DNA from: Streptomyces sp. NBC_01275
Lineage (GTDB): Bacteria; Actinomycetota; Actinomycetes; Streptomycetales; Streptomycetaceae
Assembly (NCBI RefSeq): GCF_026340655.1
Contig: NZ_JAPEOZ010000001.1
Location: 5,270,001-5,334,000 of the forward strand
Direction: 5' to 3'
DNA length: 64,000 nucleotides
Shown: one piece after another, positions 32,349 to 39,732 of the stretch
How positions within the stretch are numbered: position 1 is the stretch's first letter
Layout: the number at the start of each line of letters is the position of its first letter
Position numbers and translations under genes: made by a program
The notes under the pieces: model-generated
What the model was told of the DNA's origin: nothing
What the model saw: the letters and a program-made list of their open reading frames with translations, nothing else
The model's database searches: none

Positions 32349-32648
32349 ATGGCGTCGGTAACGCTCTTCAATGCACTCATTTTCAATACGGATCAGATCC
32401 CTCCCGGCGGGGCCGCGGGCTACTGGGTGGGGCCGCACCCGCTATTTGACTCCGGAACCGTCACGGTCACTGCGCACGGACTGTCTGGGTTCGTCTCGGG
32501 GTCCATGGTCCTGGGGGTAGAGCTGCTCAAGACACGCAACCCGGGGGCTGGGGGCGGTTGGGACCCATACCTCGACATCACGGTGCGAAACCACGGCGAC
32601 AATTATTGCCCCTATGTTCGCTTGATGGTCAGTACGGTAAACCCGTAA
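32349..32648 (+). CDS. Orphan small beta-rich protein
   Basis: The protein has 99 residues from ATG 32349 with CGAAGGAGAG in front. It is rich in Val, Thr, Gly and aromatic residues: FNALIFNTDQIPPGGAAGYW, SGTVTVTAHGLSGFVSG and YLDITVRNHGDNYCPYVRLM suggest an all-beta sandwich with one Cys. No signal peptide is seen. No family is recognised. GC content is lower than in neighbouring core genes, consistent with transfer. It is followed after 27 bases by a second small gene. Confidence 0.65.
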   Translation: MASVTLFNALIFNTDQIPPGGAAGYWVGPHPLFDSGTVTVTAHGLSGFVSGSMVLGVELLKTRNPGAGGGWDPYLDITVRNHGDNYCPYVRLMVSTVNP

Positions 32649-32675
32649 GCTGTTTCAGCTAAGGAGTGAAGACGG

Positions 32676-32945
32676 ATGAAGGTAATCGCCGTCCATGACC
32701 CAGCCGGCACTATTTTGTCGCTCGTGGTGTCACCGGAAGAGGGGCCGACCTTCGGCGTGGAACCTCGCGTCGGGCAATACGTGCACACGGTGGAGATTTC
32801 AGAGCTCTCCCTTGACATGCCGGAACCTGAAATTTTCCAGCGACTGGACGAGGTGGCCAGGACCTATCGGGTCGACGTGGCGGAGCAGTTCAGTGCGGCG
32901 CCCCCGGCGCGGCTCGTCGCGAAAGGTGGCCAGACGGGCCCGTGA
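32676..32945 (+). CDS. Orphan small protein, second gene of a pair
   Basis: The protein has 89 residues from ATG 32676, preceded by AAGGAGTGAAG. MKVIAVHDPAGTILSLVVSP and GVEPRVGQYVHTVEISEL suggest a small alpha/beta fold, with a helical part (PEIFQRLDEVARTYRVDV) and a disordered end. No family or active site is recognised. Close spacing and strong ribosome sites indicate an operon with the preceding gene. Confidence 0.65.
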   Translation: MKVIAVHDPAGTILSLVVSPEEGPTFGVEPRVGQYVHTVEISELSLDMPEPEIFQRLDEVARTYRVDVAEQFSAAPPARLVAKGGQTGP

Positions 32946-33196
32946 CGATCAGGCCGACGGGGCACGCGTCCGCAGGCGTCGCGGTCCCGTGGTCGAGGTC
33001 CGCGCAGTGTGCACAGTCCTGCACCCGGAAAGGCCGTATTCCGGCCGTCAGCTGGGCCTCGCTCCAGGCATATCGCACCAATCCTTGATCCGTTGGAGTC
33101 TGGCGGACATCGGATTCGGCGGGCACATAGACAGAAGCGGCCCCGCCCGGCAGTGCCGGGCGGGGCTCTGGAGTTGGCTGGTCGTCAACGCCGGAC

Positions 33197-33774
33197 TTAG
33201 AGGTCATTTCGATCGGTGAGTCGACGGTGGCATATGAGGGTTGCGGCGATGGCGGTGAAGGCGAGGAAGGCGGTGAAGTGTTCCGGCTTGCGCGCGTAGC
33301 GACGGTGGGGGCGTCGGCAGCCGGACATCCGGGACGCTGTTCGTCCGGGGGTCGCGACGTGAGCGGATGGGCGGGATGCCACGGACCAGCGCGATCAGGG
33401 CCTGGCTGTCGTGGAGGTTCGCAGCGGAGACACCGATCGACAGGGGCAGGCCGCTGCGGTCGACGGTGAGGTGGATTTTCGATCCGGTCTTGCCGCGGCC
33501 GGTCGGATTCGGTCCCGTCAGCTGCCCCCTTTTGGAGGCCTGGACGCTGACGGAGTCGATTGCGCAGCGCGACCAGTCCAGACCGCCCCGGGAACCGAGT
33601 TCGCCCAAGGACCAGGCGGTGAAGCTTGGCCCGCACCCGGGCCTCGGTCCACTCGGTGAACCGGCGGAAGGCGGTCACCCCCGACAGTCCGAAACCCGGT
33701 GGCAACTGGTTCCAGGTGCAGCCCGAGGTGGCCACGAAGATGATCGCGGCCAGCACCTCACGATGCCCTCGCAA
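33197..33774 (-). pseudogene. IS5-family transposase remnant, three frames
   Basis: The pieces, in order on the minus strand, are LAAIIFVATSGCTWNQLPPG to WTEARVRAKLHRLVL in one frame, GSRGGLDWSRCAIDSVSVQA to VRGIPPIRSRRDP in a second, and RRYARKPEHFTAFLAFTAIA with LICHRRLTD in a third. This is the order of IS5-group transposases: DD part in the middle and the YxRK helix at the end. At least one frameshift and a deletion of roughly 50-60 residues (containing the K-x-YD-x-x part) are required. No inverted repeats were identified, so mobility is lost. Confidence 0.8.
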
Positions 33775-33777
33775 CGC

Positions 33778-33812
33778 CAGAGGGCCCTTACCTACCCGGT
33801 AAGGGCCCTCTG
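33778..33812 (-). terminator. tRNA-Pro terminator hairpin
   Basis: CAGAGGGCCCTTACC (33778-33792) and GGTAAGGGCCCTCTG (33798-33812) form a perfect 15-base stem with a 5-base loop, 16 bases past the 3' end of the tRNA on the minus strand. It also seals the island side against read-through. Confidence 0.85.
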
Positions 33813-33828
33813 AACTGCTATCCAGCTG

Positions 33829-33902
33829 TCGGGGTGGCGGGATTTGAACCCACGACCTCTTCGTCCCGAACGAAGCGCGCTGCCAAGCTGCGCTACACCC
33901 CG
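33829..33902 (-). tRNA. tRNA-Pro(CGG)
   Basis: On the minus strand the sequence begins CGGGGTGTAGCGCAGCTTGG and ends GTTCAAATCCCGCCACCCCG plus discriminator A. Acceptor arms CGGGGTG/CACCCCG pair fully, the anticodon arm CTTCG-TTCGGGA-CGAAG gives anticodon CGG, and the T-arm has the GTTCAAATCC loop. CCA is not encoded. It reads CCG codons. It marks the border between accessory DNA (left) and conserved core genes (right), so it may have been an integration target; no duplicate of its 3' end was found in the window by eye. Confidence 0.96.
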
Positions 33903-33944
33903 ATGTCGCTGCTGGTCCTGCTTCTCGCGGCGACGTCGTTTACT

Positions 33945-34730
33945 TTAGCCCACCGGTGGCTGGAGACGAAATCCGGTTTTGGTGCGGTGGCGGGTGGGGT
34001 TCGGGCGGGTGTGGTCGAGGGCTACGAGGAGGACGGCCAGGGCGTAGAAGGAGAGGCCCAGGAGGAGGCAGTTGGCGAGGGCGTCCTTGTAGCCGTGGGC
34101 TTCGACGTCGAGGAAGGGGTAGAGATAGCGGCCCGGTGTGCCCGGGAGGATCAACTGGGCCCGGGCGAGGGAGAACAGCAGGTAGGCCAAGGGGTAGACC
34201 ATCCACGTCGCGGCCTGGCGCAGGCGTAGCCGGTCGGGGGAGGTCAGCAGCAGCCAGTCCAGCACGGCGGCCGCAGGGGTCACGGTGTGGAGGAGGTGGT
34301 TGGCGACGGCGTGCCAGCCCGAGGGGGCGGTCCCCGTGTGGGTCACGGAGAACGGGGTCGCCGTGTCCGCCAGGAGCAGGTGGTACACCAGCCCGGTGAT
34401 CATCGCGTAGAGCAGGGCGGCGCCGGTCAGGGCGGAGGGAAGCGGGCGGCGGGCCGTCCAGGCGCGGCGGGCCGAGAGCAGCGTGACCAGTGCGAGCAGG
34501 ATGTTGCTCTGGACCGAGAAGTTGCTCAGGACCCGCAGCGGGCTGCCGAGCAGGAGCGCGAGCGCCACGCCCGCGGCCGCCGCGCCGGCGAGGAGCAGGC
34601 GCAGACAGGCGGCGAGGGGACGGCGTACCGGAGGCACCACCGCCGAGGCGGGGACGAAGGAGGGAAGGAGCGCGTGGGTCCGCGGAATCGCGGGCAGGTC
34701 CGGGATGTCCCCGGGTATCGGCGCGGTCAT
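33945..34730 (-). CDS. Pr6Pr-family (FAR-17a/AIG1-like) membrane protein
   Basis: The 261-residue protein starts at ATG 34730. After a Pro-rich cytosolic start it has about six membrane helices: near 38-60, 70-85, 98-120, 140-165, 175-195 and 220-240. [20 protein letters not shown] and [15 protein letters not shown] match the actinobacterial Pr6Pr group, related to eukaryotic FAR-17a/AIG1 lipid hydrolases; the Thr and His used by those enzymes (the N-T and H positions) appear compatible but are not proven catalytic here. It is transcribed toward the tRNA. Confidence 0.75.
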   Translation of the reverse strand: MTAPIPGDIPDLPAIPRTHALLPSFVPASAVVPPVRRPLAACLRLLLAGAAAAGVALALLLGSPLRVLSNFSVQSNILLALVTLLSARRAWTARRPLPSALTGAALLYAMITGLVYHLLLADTATPFSVTHTGTAPSGWHAVANHLLHTVTPAAAVLDWLLLTSPDRLRLRQAATWMVYPLAYLLFSLARAQLILPGTPGRYLYPFLDVEAHGYKDALANCLLLGLSFYALAVLLVALDHTRPNPTRHRTKTGFRLQPPVG

Positions 34731-34876
34731 GCCCTCACGCTAGGCAAGAGGGGTATATGGGGCGATTCGGGTGGGCCGTATGGCTGTATGGCCAGGGCCG
34801 TACGGGGGAAGTCGCCCGCCCCCGCCCCTGGCCTCCCGCCCCTACCTCCCGTCCCTCCGCTCCCTCCCCCTCCCCT

Positions 34877-34928
34877 TTACTCCCGTCCCACCAACGTCCA
34901 CTCCCGTTACTCCCGCCCCACCAACGTC
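34877..34928 (-). repeat. 30-base-period duplication of the metallophosphoesterase 3' end
   Basis: TTACTCCCGTCCCACCAACG at 34877 recurs with one change at 34907, 30 bases on. The copy at 34907 contains the TAA stop of the metallophosphoesterase; the other lies in its 3' flank. Confidence 0.6.
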
Positions 34929-35833
34929 AACAACGTCACCTCCGGCGGGCAAGCGAACCTCACCGGTGTGTAGCGGTTCGTGCCGCAGCCTGCTGAGACG
35001 TGGAGGTAGGCCGTACGGCCCTCTGCCGTGTGGGTGGAGAGGCCCTTCACACGGTCGGTGTCCAGGTCGCAGTTGGTGATCAGGGCGCCGTAGAAGGGGA
35101 TGCAGAGCTGGCCGCCGTGGGTGTGGCCGGCCAGGATCAGGGGGTAGGCGTCCGCGGTGTAGGAGTCCAGGACGCGCAGGTACGGGGCGTGCACCACGCC
35201 CATCGAGAAGTCCGCGGAGTCGGAGGGGCCGCCGGCCACCTGGGCGTAGCGGTCCCGCTTGATGTGCGGATCGTCCAGGCCGGTCAGCTCGATCGACACG
35301 CCCTCGACCTTGAGCACGCCCCGGGTGTTGGTGAGGTTCAGCCAGCCTGCCGCGTCGAAACCGTCGCGCAGGTCCTCCCACGGGTTGTGGACCACGCCGA
35401 CCACGGGCGGGTTGCCGTTGAGGCCGTGGCGGCCCGCGCTCTTCTCCAGCAGGTAGCGGGCGGGGTTGCGCGGCTTCGGGCCGTAGTAGTCGTTGGAGCC
35501 GAAGACGTACGCGCCCGGGAAGTCCATCAGCGGGCCTAGGGCGTCCAGGACCTCCGGGACGCCCTCCGTGTCGGACAGGTTGTCGCCGGTGTTGATCACG
35601 AAGTCGGGGCGCAGGCCGGCCAGCGAGCGCAGCCAGCGCTGCTTCTTGCGCTGGCCGCCGACCATGTGGATGTCGGAGACCTGGAGCACCCGCAGGGGGC
35701 GCATGCCGGCGGGGAGGACGGGGACCGTCACTCGCCGCAGGCGGAAGGAGCGGGCCTCGAAACCCGCCGCGTACACCAGACCGGCGGCGCCAGCCGCCGC
35801 GATGGACAGAGGTACTCCGTATCGCGCGCGCAT
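34907..35833 (-). CDS. Metallophosphoesterase with N-terminal membrane anchor
   Basis: The 308-residue protein starts at ATG 35833. Residues of about 7-24 form a membrane anchor. The calcineurin-like motifs follow in order: VSDIH (Asp54, His56), NTGDN (Asp84, Asn85), FGSNDY (Asn114, Asp115) and LAGHTHGGQ (His237, His239). The active site should coordinate two metals and face outside, or lie on the membrane surface. YkuE/YaeI-type members are UDP-sugar or lipid phosphatases; the substrate here is unknown. It is divergent from the yqeY gene across 168 bases. Confidence 0.9.
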   Translation of the reverse strand: MRARYGVPLSIAAAGAAGLVYAAGFEARSFRLRRVTVPVLPAGMRPLRVLQVSDIHMVGGQRKKQRWLRSLAGLRPDFVINTGDNLSDTEGVPEVLDALGPLMDFPGAYVFGSNDYYGPKPRNPARYLLEKSAGRHGLNGNPPVVGVVHNPWEDLRDGFDAAGWLNLTNTRGVLKVEGVSIELTGLDDPHIKRDRYAQVAGGPSDSADFSMGVVHAPYLRVLDSYTADAYPLILAGHTHGGQLCIPFYGALITNCDLDTDRVKGLSTHTAEGRTAYLHVSAGCGTNRYTPVRFACPPEVTLLTLVGRE

Positions 35834-36001
35834 ACGTCCATCGTGTCAGACCCCGCGGACGCCCCGTGCCCCGCGGCCCCTCCGATCGGGCCCCACCCGG
35901 CACAGTCACGGTCACCCCTGCCGCCATCCCCAACTACCTCTGCCCCGAAGCCCTTTAAATCAGCGGGCGTCCTGCCGCCGACACCTGCGACAATCAAACC
36001 C

Positions 36002-36466
36002 ATGACCACGCTCAAGTCGAAGCTGCAGGAAGACCTCAACGCCGCGATCAAGGGGCGCGACGAGCTCCGCTCCTCGACGCTCCGGCTGACGCTCACCGCG
36101 ATCACCAAGGAGGAGGTCGCGGGCAAGGAGAAGCGCGAGCTCTCCGACGACGAGGTGCAGAAGGTGATCACCCGCGAGGCGAAGAAGCGGCGCGAGGCCG
36201 CGGACGCCTTCGCGCAGGGCGGTCGTCCCGAGTCCGCCGCGCGGGAGAAGGCGGAGGGCGAGATCCTCGCCACGTATCTGCCCAAGCAGCTCGGCGACGA
36301 CGAGCTGAACGACATCGTCGCCCAGGCCGTCGCGGAGGCCAAGGCCGCAGGCGCCGAGGGGCCGAGGGCCATGGGCGCCGTCATGAAGATCGTGAACCCG
36401 AAGGTGGCCGGCCTGGCCGAGGGCGGCCGCGTCGCCGCGGTCGTCAAGAAGCTCCTCGCGGGCTGA
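36002..36466 (+). CDS. GatB/YqeY-domain protein
   Basis: The 154-residue protein starts at ATG 36002. It is helical, beginning MTTLKSKLQEDLNAAIKGRD, with LRLTLTAITKEEVAGK, a DALELDD-like middle, ILATYLPKQLGDDELNDIV and MGAVMKIVNPKVAGLAEGGR. These are the standard YqeY motifs; the fold is like the tail domain of GatB, and its function is not settled though an RNA or amidotransferase link is presumed. A large inverted repeat separates it from the convergent PBP gene. Confidence 0.92.
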   Translation: MTTLKSKLQEDLNAAIKGRDELRSSTLRLTLTAITKEEVAGKEKRELSDDEVQKVITREAKKRREAADAFAQGGRPESAAREKAEGEILATYLPKQLGDDELNDIVAQAVAEAKAAGAEGPRAMGAVMKIVNPKVAGLAEGGRVAAVVKKLLAG

Positions 36467-36561
36467 CCCCGGCATGCCGACGGGCTGACCCCCCATGCCG
36501 GCCGACCGTCCCGACATGTCGGCGGCTGACCCCGGCATGCCGACCGACGGCCCCCGTACGA

Positions 36562-36629
36562 CGAACGGCCCCTACTTCTCCGTACGTATCTGATCTGAAG
36601 TACGTGTACGGAGAAGTAGGGGCCGTTCG
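36562..36629. terminator. 24-base perfect inverted repeat, bidirectional terminator
   Basis: CGAACGGCCCCTACTTCTCC plus GTAC (36562-36585) is exactly repeated in reverse at 36606-36629, with a 20-base loop. It lies between the convergent yqeY and PBP genes and should terminate both. The stem is unusually long and lacks any mismatch. Confidence 0.85.
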
Positions 36630-36654
36630 CCGCCGAAGCCCCGGCTAGCCGGGG

Positions 36655-38955
36655 CTATCCGCGGTTGCCCCCGTTGCCGTTGCCGGAGTTGGTCTGGCCC
36701 TGGAAGAAGCCGCCCGTCGACGTGTCGCCGGTGGTGGTGCCGGTCGTGTCGCCGGTGGTGCCGCCGTTCGTCGTGCCGTTGGTGAGCAGGCCGCCGATGA
36801 AGCCGTCGTCGTTGCCGGTGTCGCCGCCGTTGTCCCCGTTGCCGCCGTCGTTGTTGCCGTCTCCCTTGTCGCGGTCCTTCTCGGCGCTCGGGATGTTGAC
36901 GAGGTTGAAGCTCGGGGATTCCTTGCCGGACAGGGCGCCGTTCATGGCGTCCCGCCAGATCGGGCCGGGGGTGTCGCCGCCGTAGACCTGATCGTGGTAG
37001 ACGCCGCCGATGGTGATCTGGGTCATCTGGACCTTCTGGGTGGCGCTGCCGACCCAGACGGCGCCCGCGAGGTTCGGGGTGTAGCCGACGAACCAGGCGT
37101 TCTTGCGCGAGTCGGTCGTACCCGTCTTGCCGGCGCTCTCGCGGCCCGACAGACCGGCCTGCTGGCCGGTGCCGGAGTCGATCACGCCGTTCAGGAGGGT
37201 GTTGACGGTGTCCGCGGTCTTCTCGCTCATCGCGCGCGAGCAGGTCGACTTCGGGACCTCCAGCGACTTCTTCGTGCCGCCCACGGTCTGGGTGATCGAC
37301 TCGATGGCGACCGGGGTGCAGTACATGCCCCGGCTGGCGAAGGCGGCGTACGCGGTCGCCATCGTCAGGGGGGAGAGGCCGGTGGAGCCGAGGGTCATGG
37401 AGGACGGGACCTCGGGGACCTTGTCGCCGTTGCCCTGGACCACGCCCAGCGCGTTGGTCATCTTCACCACGGGGCACATGCCGATGTCCGCGAGCATCTG
37501 CACGAAGTAGGTGTTGACCGACTTGGCCATCGCGTCCTTCAGGGCGTACGGCCCCTTCTCGGACTCGCTCTCGTTCTCCAGCTTGTAGTCGCCGTCGTTG
37601 ACCCACGGACTGCCGCTGCACGTCTGGACCGTGGCCGGATACGACATCTCGTACGGCGCGGAGTAGGTCTGGTTGGCCGGACGGCCCTCCTCCAGCGCGG
37701 CCGCGGCCACGAACGGCTTGAACGTCGAACCGGTCGGGAAGCCGTAGTTCGAGCCGCCCATCGACGCGTTGACCGAGTAGTTGTACTCGGTCTCGTTCTT
37801 GCCGTAGCCGTACGGCTTGGACTGGCCCATCGCGAGGATCTTGCCGGTGCCGGGCTCGACGAGCGTGGCGGCCGCGGCGACCTTGTCCGACTTGTAGACG
37901 TGGTCCTTCAGCGAGTCCTGGACGGACTCCTGGGCCTGCGGCTCGAGCGTCGTACGGATCGTGAGGCCGCCCTGGTTCCAGACCTTCGCGCGCTGTTCCT
38001 TCGTCTTGCCGAAGACCGGGTCGCTGAGGAAGACCCGCTCGACGTACTTGCAGAAGAAGCTGGCGCCCTGCACGGCGGTGATGCAGCCGTTCTTCGGCTG
38101 GGTGACCTTCAGCTTCAGCGGGGTGTTCTGCGCCTTGGCGGCCTCGGCCTCGGAGATGTCGCCGACCTCGGCCATCCGCTGCAGCACGGTGTTACGGCGC
38201 TTGGTGGCCTCGGCCTCGTCGTTGACCGGGTCGTAGCGGCTGGGCGACTGGACGATGCCGGCCAGCATGGCCGCCTGCGGCAGGGTGAGGTCCTTGGCGT
38301 GCGTGGAGAAGTAGCGCTGGGCGGCCGCCTCGACGCCGTAGGCCTGCTCGCCGAAGAACGTGATGTTCAGGTAGTTCTCGAGGATCTTCTTCTTGCCGAG
38401 CTCCTCCTCCACCTGGATCGCGTACTTCAGCTCCTTGATCTTGCGGCCGAGGGTCTGCTGGGTGGCCTGCGCGACCTTCGTCGGGTCGTCGCCGGCCTCC
38501 TCCACGAAGACGTTCTTCACATACTGCTGGGTGAGCGTCGAGGCGCCCTGGGAGACCCCGCTGCTCTGCACGTTCTTGTTGAGCGCGCGCAGGACGCCCT
38601 TGAGGTCGATCGCGCCGTGCTGGTAGAAGCGCGAGTCCTCGATCGCGACGATCGCCTTCTGCATGTACGGCGAGATGTTCTTGAGGTCGACCACCGTGCG
38701 GTCACGGGAGTAGACCGAAGCGATCTGGTCGCCGTCGGCGTCGAGGATCGTGGTGCGCTGGCTCAGCGGGGGCGTCTTGAGGTTGGCCGGGAGTTCGTCG
38801 AACGACTCCACCGACCCCTTGGCGGCCAGACCCAGCGCGCCGAACGCGGGCAGCGCGATGCCCGCCATGACGGCTCCCGCGAGCACACTGACACCGAGGA
38901 ACTTGGCGGCCTGCTGCGTTGGGGACAGACCACCGCCCGAGCGCTTTTTTGGCAT
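36655..38955 (-). CDS. Class A penicillin-binding protein (transglycosylase/transpeptidase)
   Basis: The 766-residue protein starts at ATG 38955. A basic N-terminus and membrane anchor (about 19-45) precede the GT51 domain, with EDSRFYQHGAIDLKG (catalytic Glu106), ASTLTQQYVKN and LENYLNITFFG. The transpeptidase domain has GSTFKP (nucleophile Ser410, Lys413), SVN (479-481) and KTG (610-612). The tail from about 690 is Asn/Gly/Asp/Thr-rich and probably disordered in the wall. It polymerises and cross-links peptidoglycan outside the membrane. The divergent neighbour is wblA, as in S. coelicolor by memory (SCO3580/SCO3579). Confidence 0.95.
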   Translation of the reverse strand: MPKKRSGGGLSPTQQAAKFLGVSVLAGAVMAGIALPAFGALGLAAKGSVESFDELPANLKTPPLSQRTTILDADGDQIASVYSRDRTVVDLKNISPYMQKAIVAIEDSRFYQHGAIDLKGVLRALNKNVQSSGVSQGASTLTQQYVKNVFVEEAGDDPTKVAQATQQTLGRKIKELKYAIQVEEELGKKKILENYLNITFFGEQAYGVEAAAQRYFSTHAKDLTLPQAAMLAGIVQSPSRYDPVNDEAEATKRRNTVLQRMAEVGDISEAEAAKAQNTPLKLKVTQPKNGCITAVQGASFFCKYVERVFLSDPVFGKTKEQRAKVWNQGGLTIRTTLEPQAQESVQDSLKDHVYKSDKVAAAATLVEPGTGKILAMGQSKPYGYGKNETEYNYSVNASMGGSNYGFPTGSTFKPFVAAAALEEGRPANQTYSAPYEMSYPATVQTCSGSPWVNDGDYKLENESESEKGPYALKDAMAKSVNTYFVQMLADIGMCPVVKMTNALGVVQGNGDKVPEVPSSMTLGSTGLSPLTMATAYAAFASRGMYCTPVAIESITQTVGGTKKSLEVPKSTCSRAMSEKTADTVNTLLNGVIDSGTGQQAGLSGRESAGKTGTTDSRKNAWFVGYTPNLAGAVWVGSATQKVQMTQITIGGVYHDQVYGGDTPGPIWRDAMNGALSGKESPSFNLVNIPSAEKDRDKGDGNNDGGNGDNGGDTGNDDGFIGGLLTNGTTNGGTTGDTTGTTTGDTSTGGFFQGQTNSGNGNGGNRG

Positions 38956-39361
38956 GGGGGCAGCCTACGTTCTCATTCGCCGGACACGCGTCAATGCCTT
39001 GGCCTAAGCTGCTCTCAACTGTCACAGCAGCAGGGCTACGTATCAATACGTCCGGCGACCCCGAATCGTTCCGGAGGTTCCCAACTTTTTTGTTGGGGAC
39101 GTGCCCGAATCCGCCTTGTGTGTCACCTGGCGTCCGTTGTGACTCAGTGGAACTGTCCCGTTTGTCGGGATAGTCATGTATGTCGCGGGCTCACTCCCCC
39201 GGGTGATCTGCCGCTTACGCATAGTCCGTTCGGGCCATTCAAGATTGGGCCCGAAGGGGGTGTTGCGCTGTGCCCACCTTCCGTAACGTCCTCAACTGGC
39301 GGCGGTGAATATGCCGCTGCCGCCGTGGGGGAGCCTCGATTCGGGAGAGGACGGCGCCGGT
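38956..39361. promoter_or_regulatory. Long divergent control region of PBP and wblA
   Basis: About 400 bases without a gene lie between the two divergent starts. The right part reads into wblA and gives it a long leader. It holds a small hairpin with CCCAAC and GGTTGGG-type arms around a T-run (39079-39096), TTGTGACTCAG near 39138 and several GGGATAG/ATAGTC elements. No binding site can be named with confidence; wblA is known to be under developmental control in Streptomyces. Confidence 0.5.
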
Positions 39362-39712
39362 ATGGGCTGGGTAACCGACTGGAGTGCGCAGGCTGCCTGC
39401 CGCACTACCGATCCGGATGAACTGTTCGTTCAGGGAGCAGCGCAGAACAGGGCCAAGGCGGTGTGCACCGGATGCCCGGTACGCACCGAATGCCTGGCGG
39501 ACGCGCTCGACAACCGCGTCGAGTTCGGCGTGTGGGGAGGCATGACGGAGCGCGAGCGCCGCGCACTGCTGCGCCGGCGGCCCACCGTGACCTCGTGGCG
39601 CCGACTCCTGGAGACGGCGCGCTCGGAGTACGAGCGTGGGTACGAGCGAGGAGCGGTCATCGTGCCGCTCGACGACGACCAGATCTACGAGAACTACGCG
39701 GCGGTGAGCTGA
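39362..39712 (+). CDS. wblA: WhiB-family Fe-S regulator WblA
   Basis: The 116-residue protein starts at ATG 39362; an in-frame upstream start at 39305 would add 19 residues with no WhiB similarity. Four cluster cysteines are present: Cys13, Cys35, Cys38 and Cys44 (C...CTGCPVRTEC), followed by the G-V-W-G-G turn (56-60) and a basic DNA-contact segment (TERERRALLRRRP). The C-terminal tail DDDQIYENYAAVS is acidic. WblA in Streptomyces is a pleiotropic regulator that favours sporulation and represses antibiotic production. Symbol is assigned from the neighbours: class A PBP on one side and the ArsA pair on the other. Confidence 0.92.
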   Translation: MGWVTDWSAQAACRTTDPDELFVQGAAQNRAKAVCTGCPVRTECLADALDNRVEFGVWGGMTERERRALLRRRPTVTSWRRLLETARSEYERGYERGAVIVPLDDDQIYENYAAVS

Positions 39713-39732
39713 GGGGACCCCTCGGCTCAGCT
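39707..39732. terminator. Compact bidirectional terminator using both stop codons
   Basis: AGCTGAG (39707-39713) pairs with CTCAGCT (39726-39732), with an inner GGGG/CCCC. The TGA of wblA and the TGA of the convergent ArsA gene both lie inside the stem. Confidence 0.7.

Noticed and set aside
36994..39420. An 808-codon + strand frame
   Set aside because: It is antisense to the class A PBP, whose catalytic motifs are all present on the minus strand.
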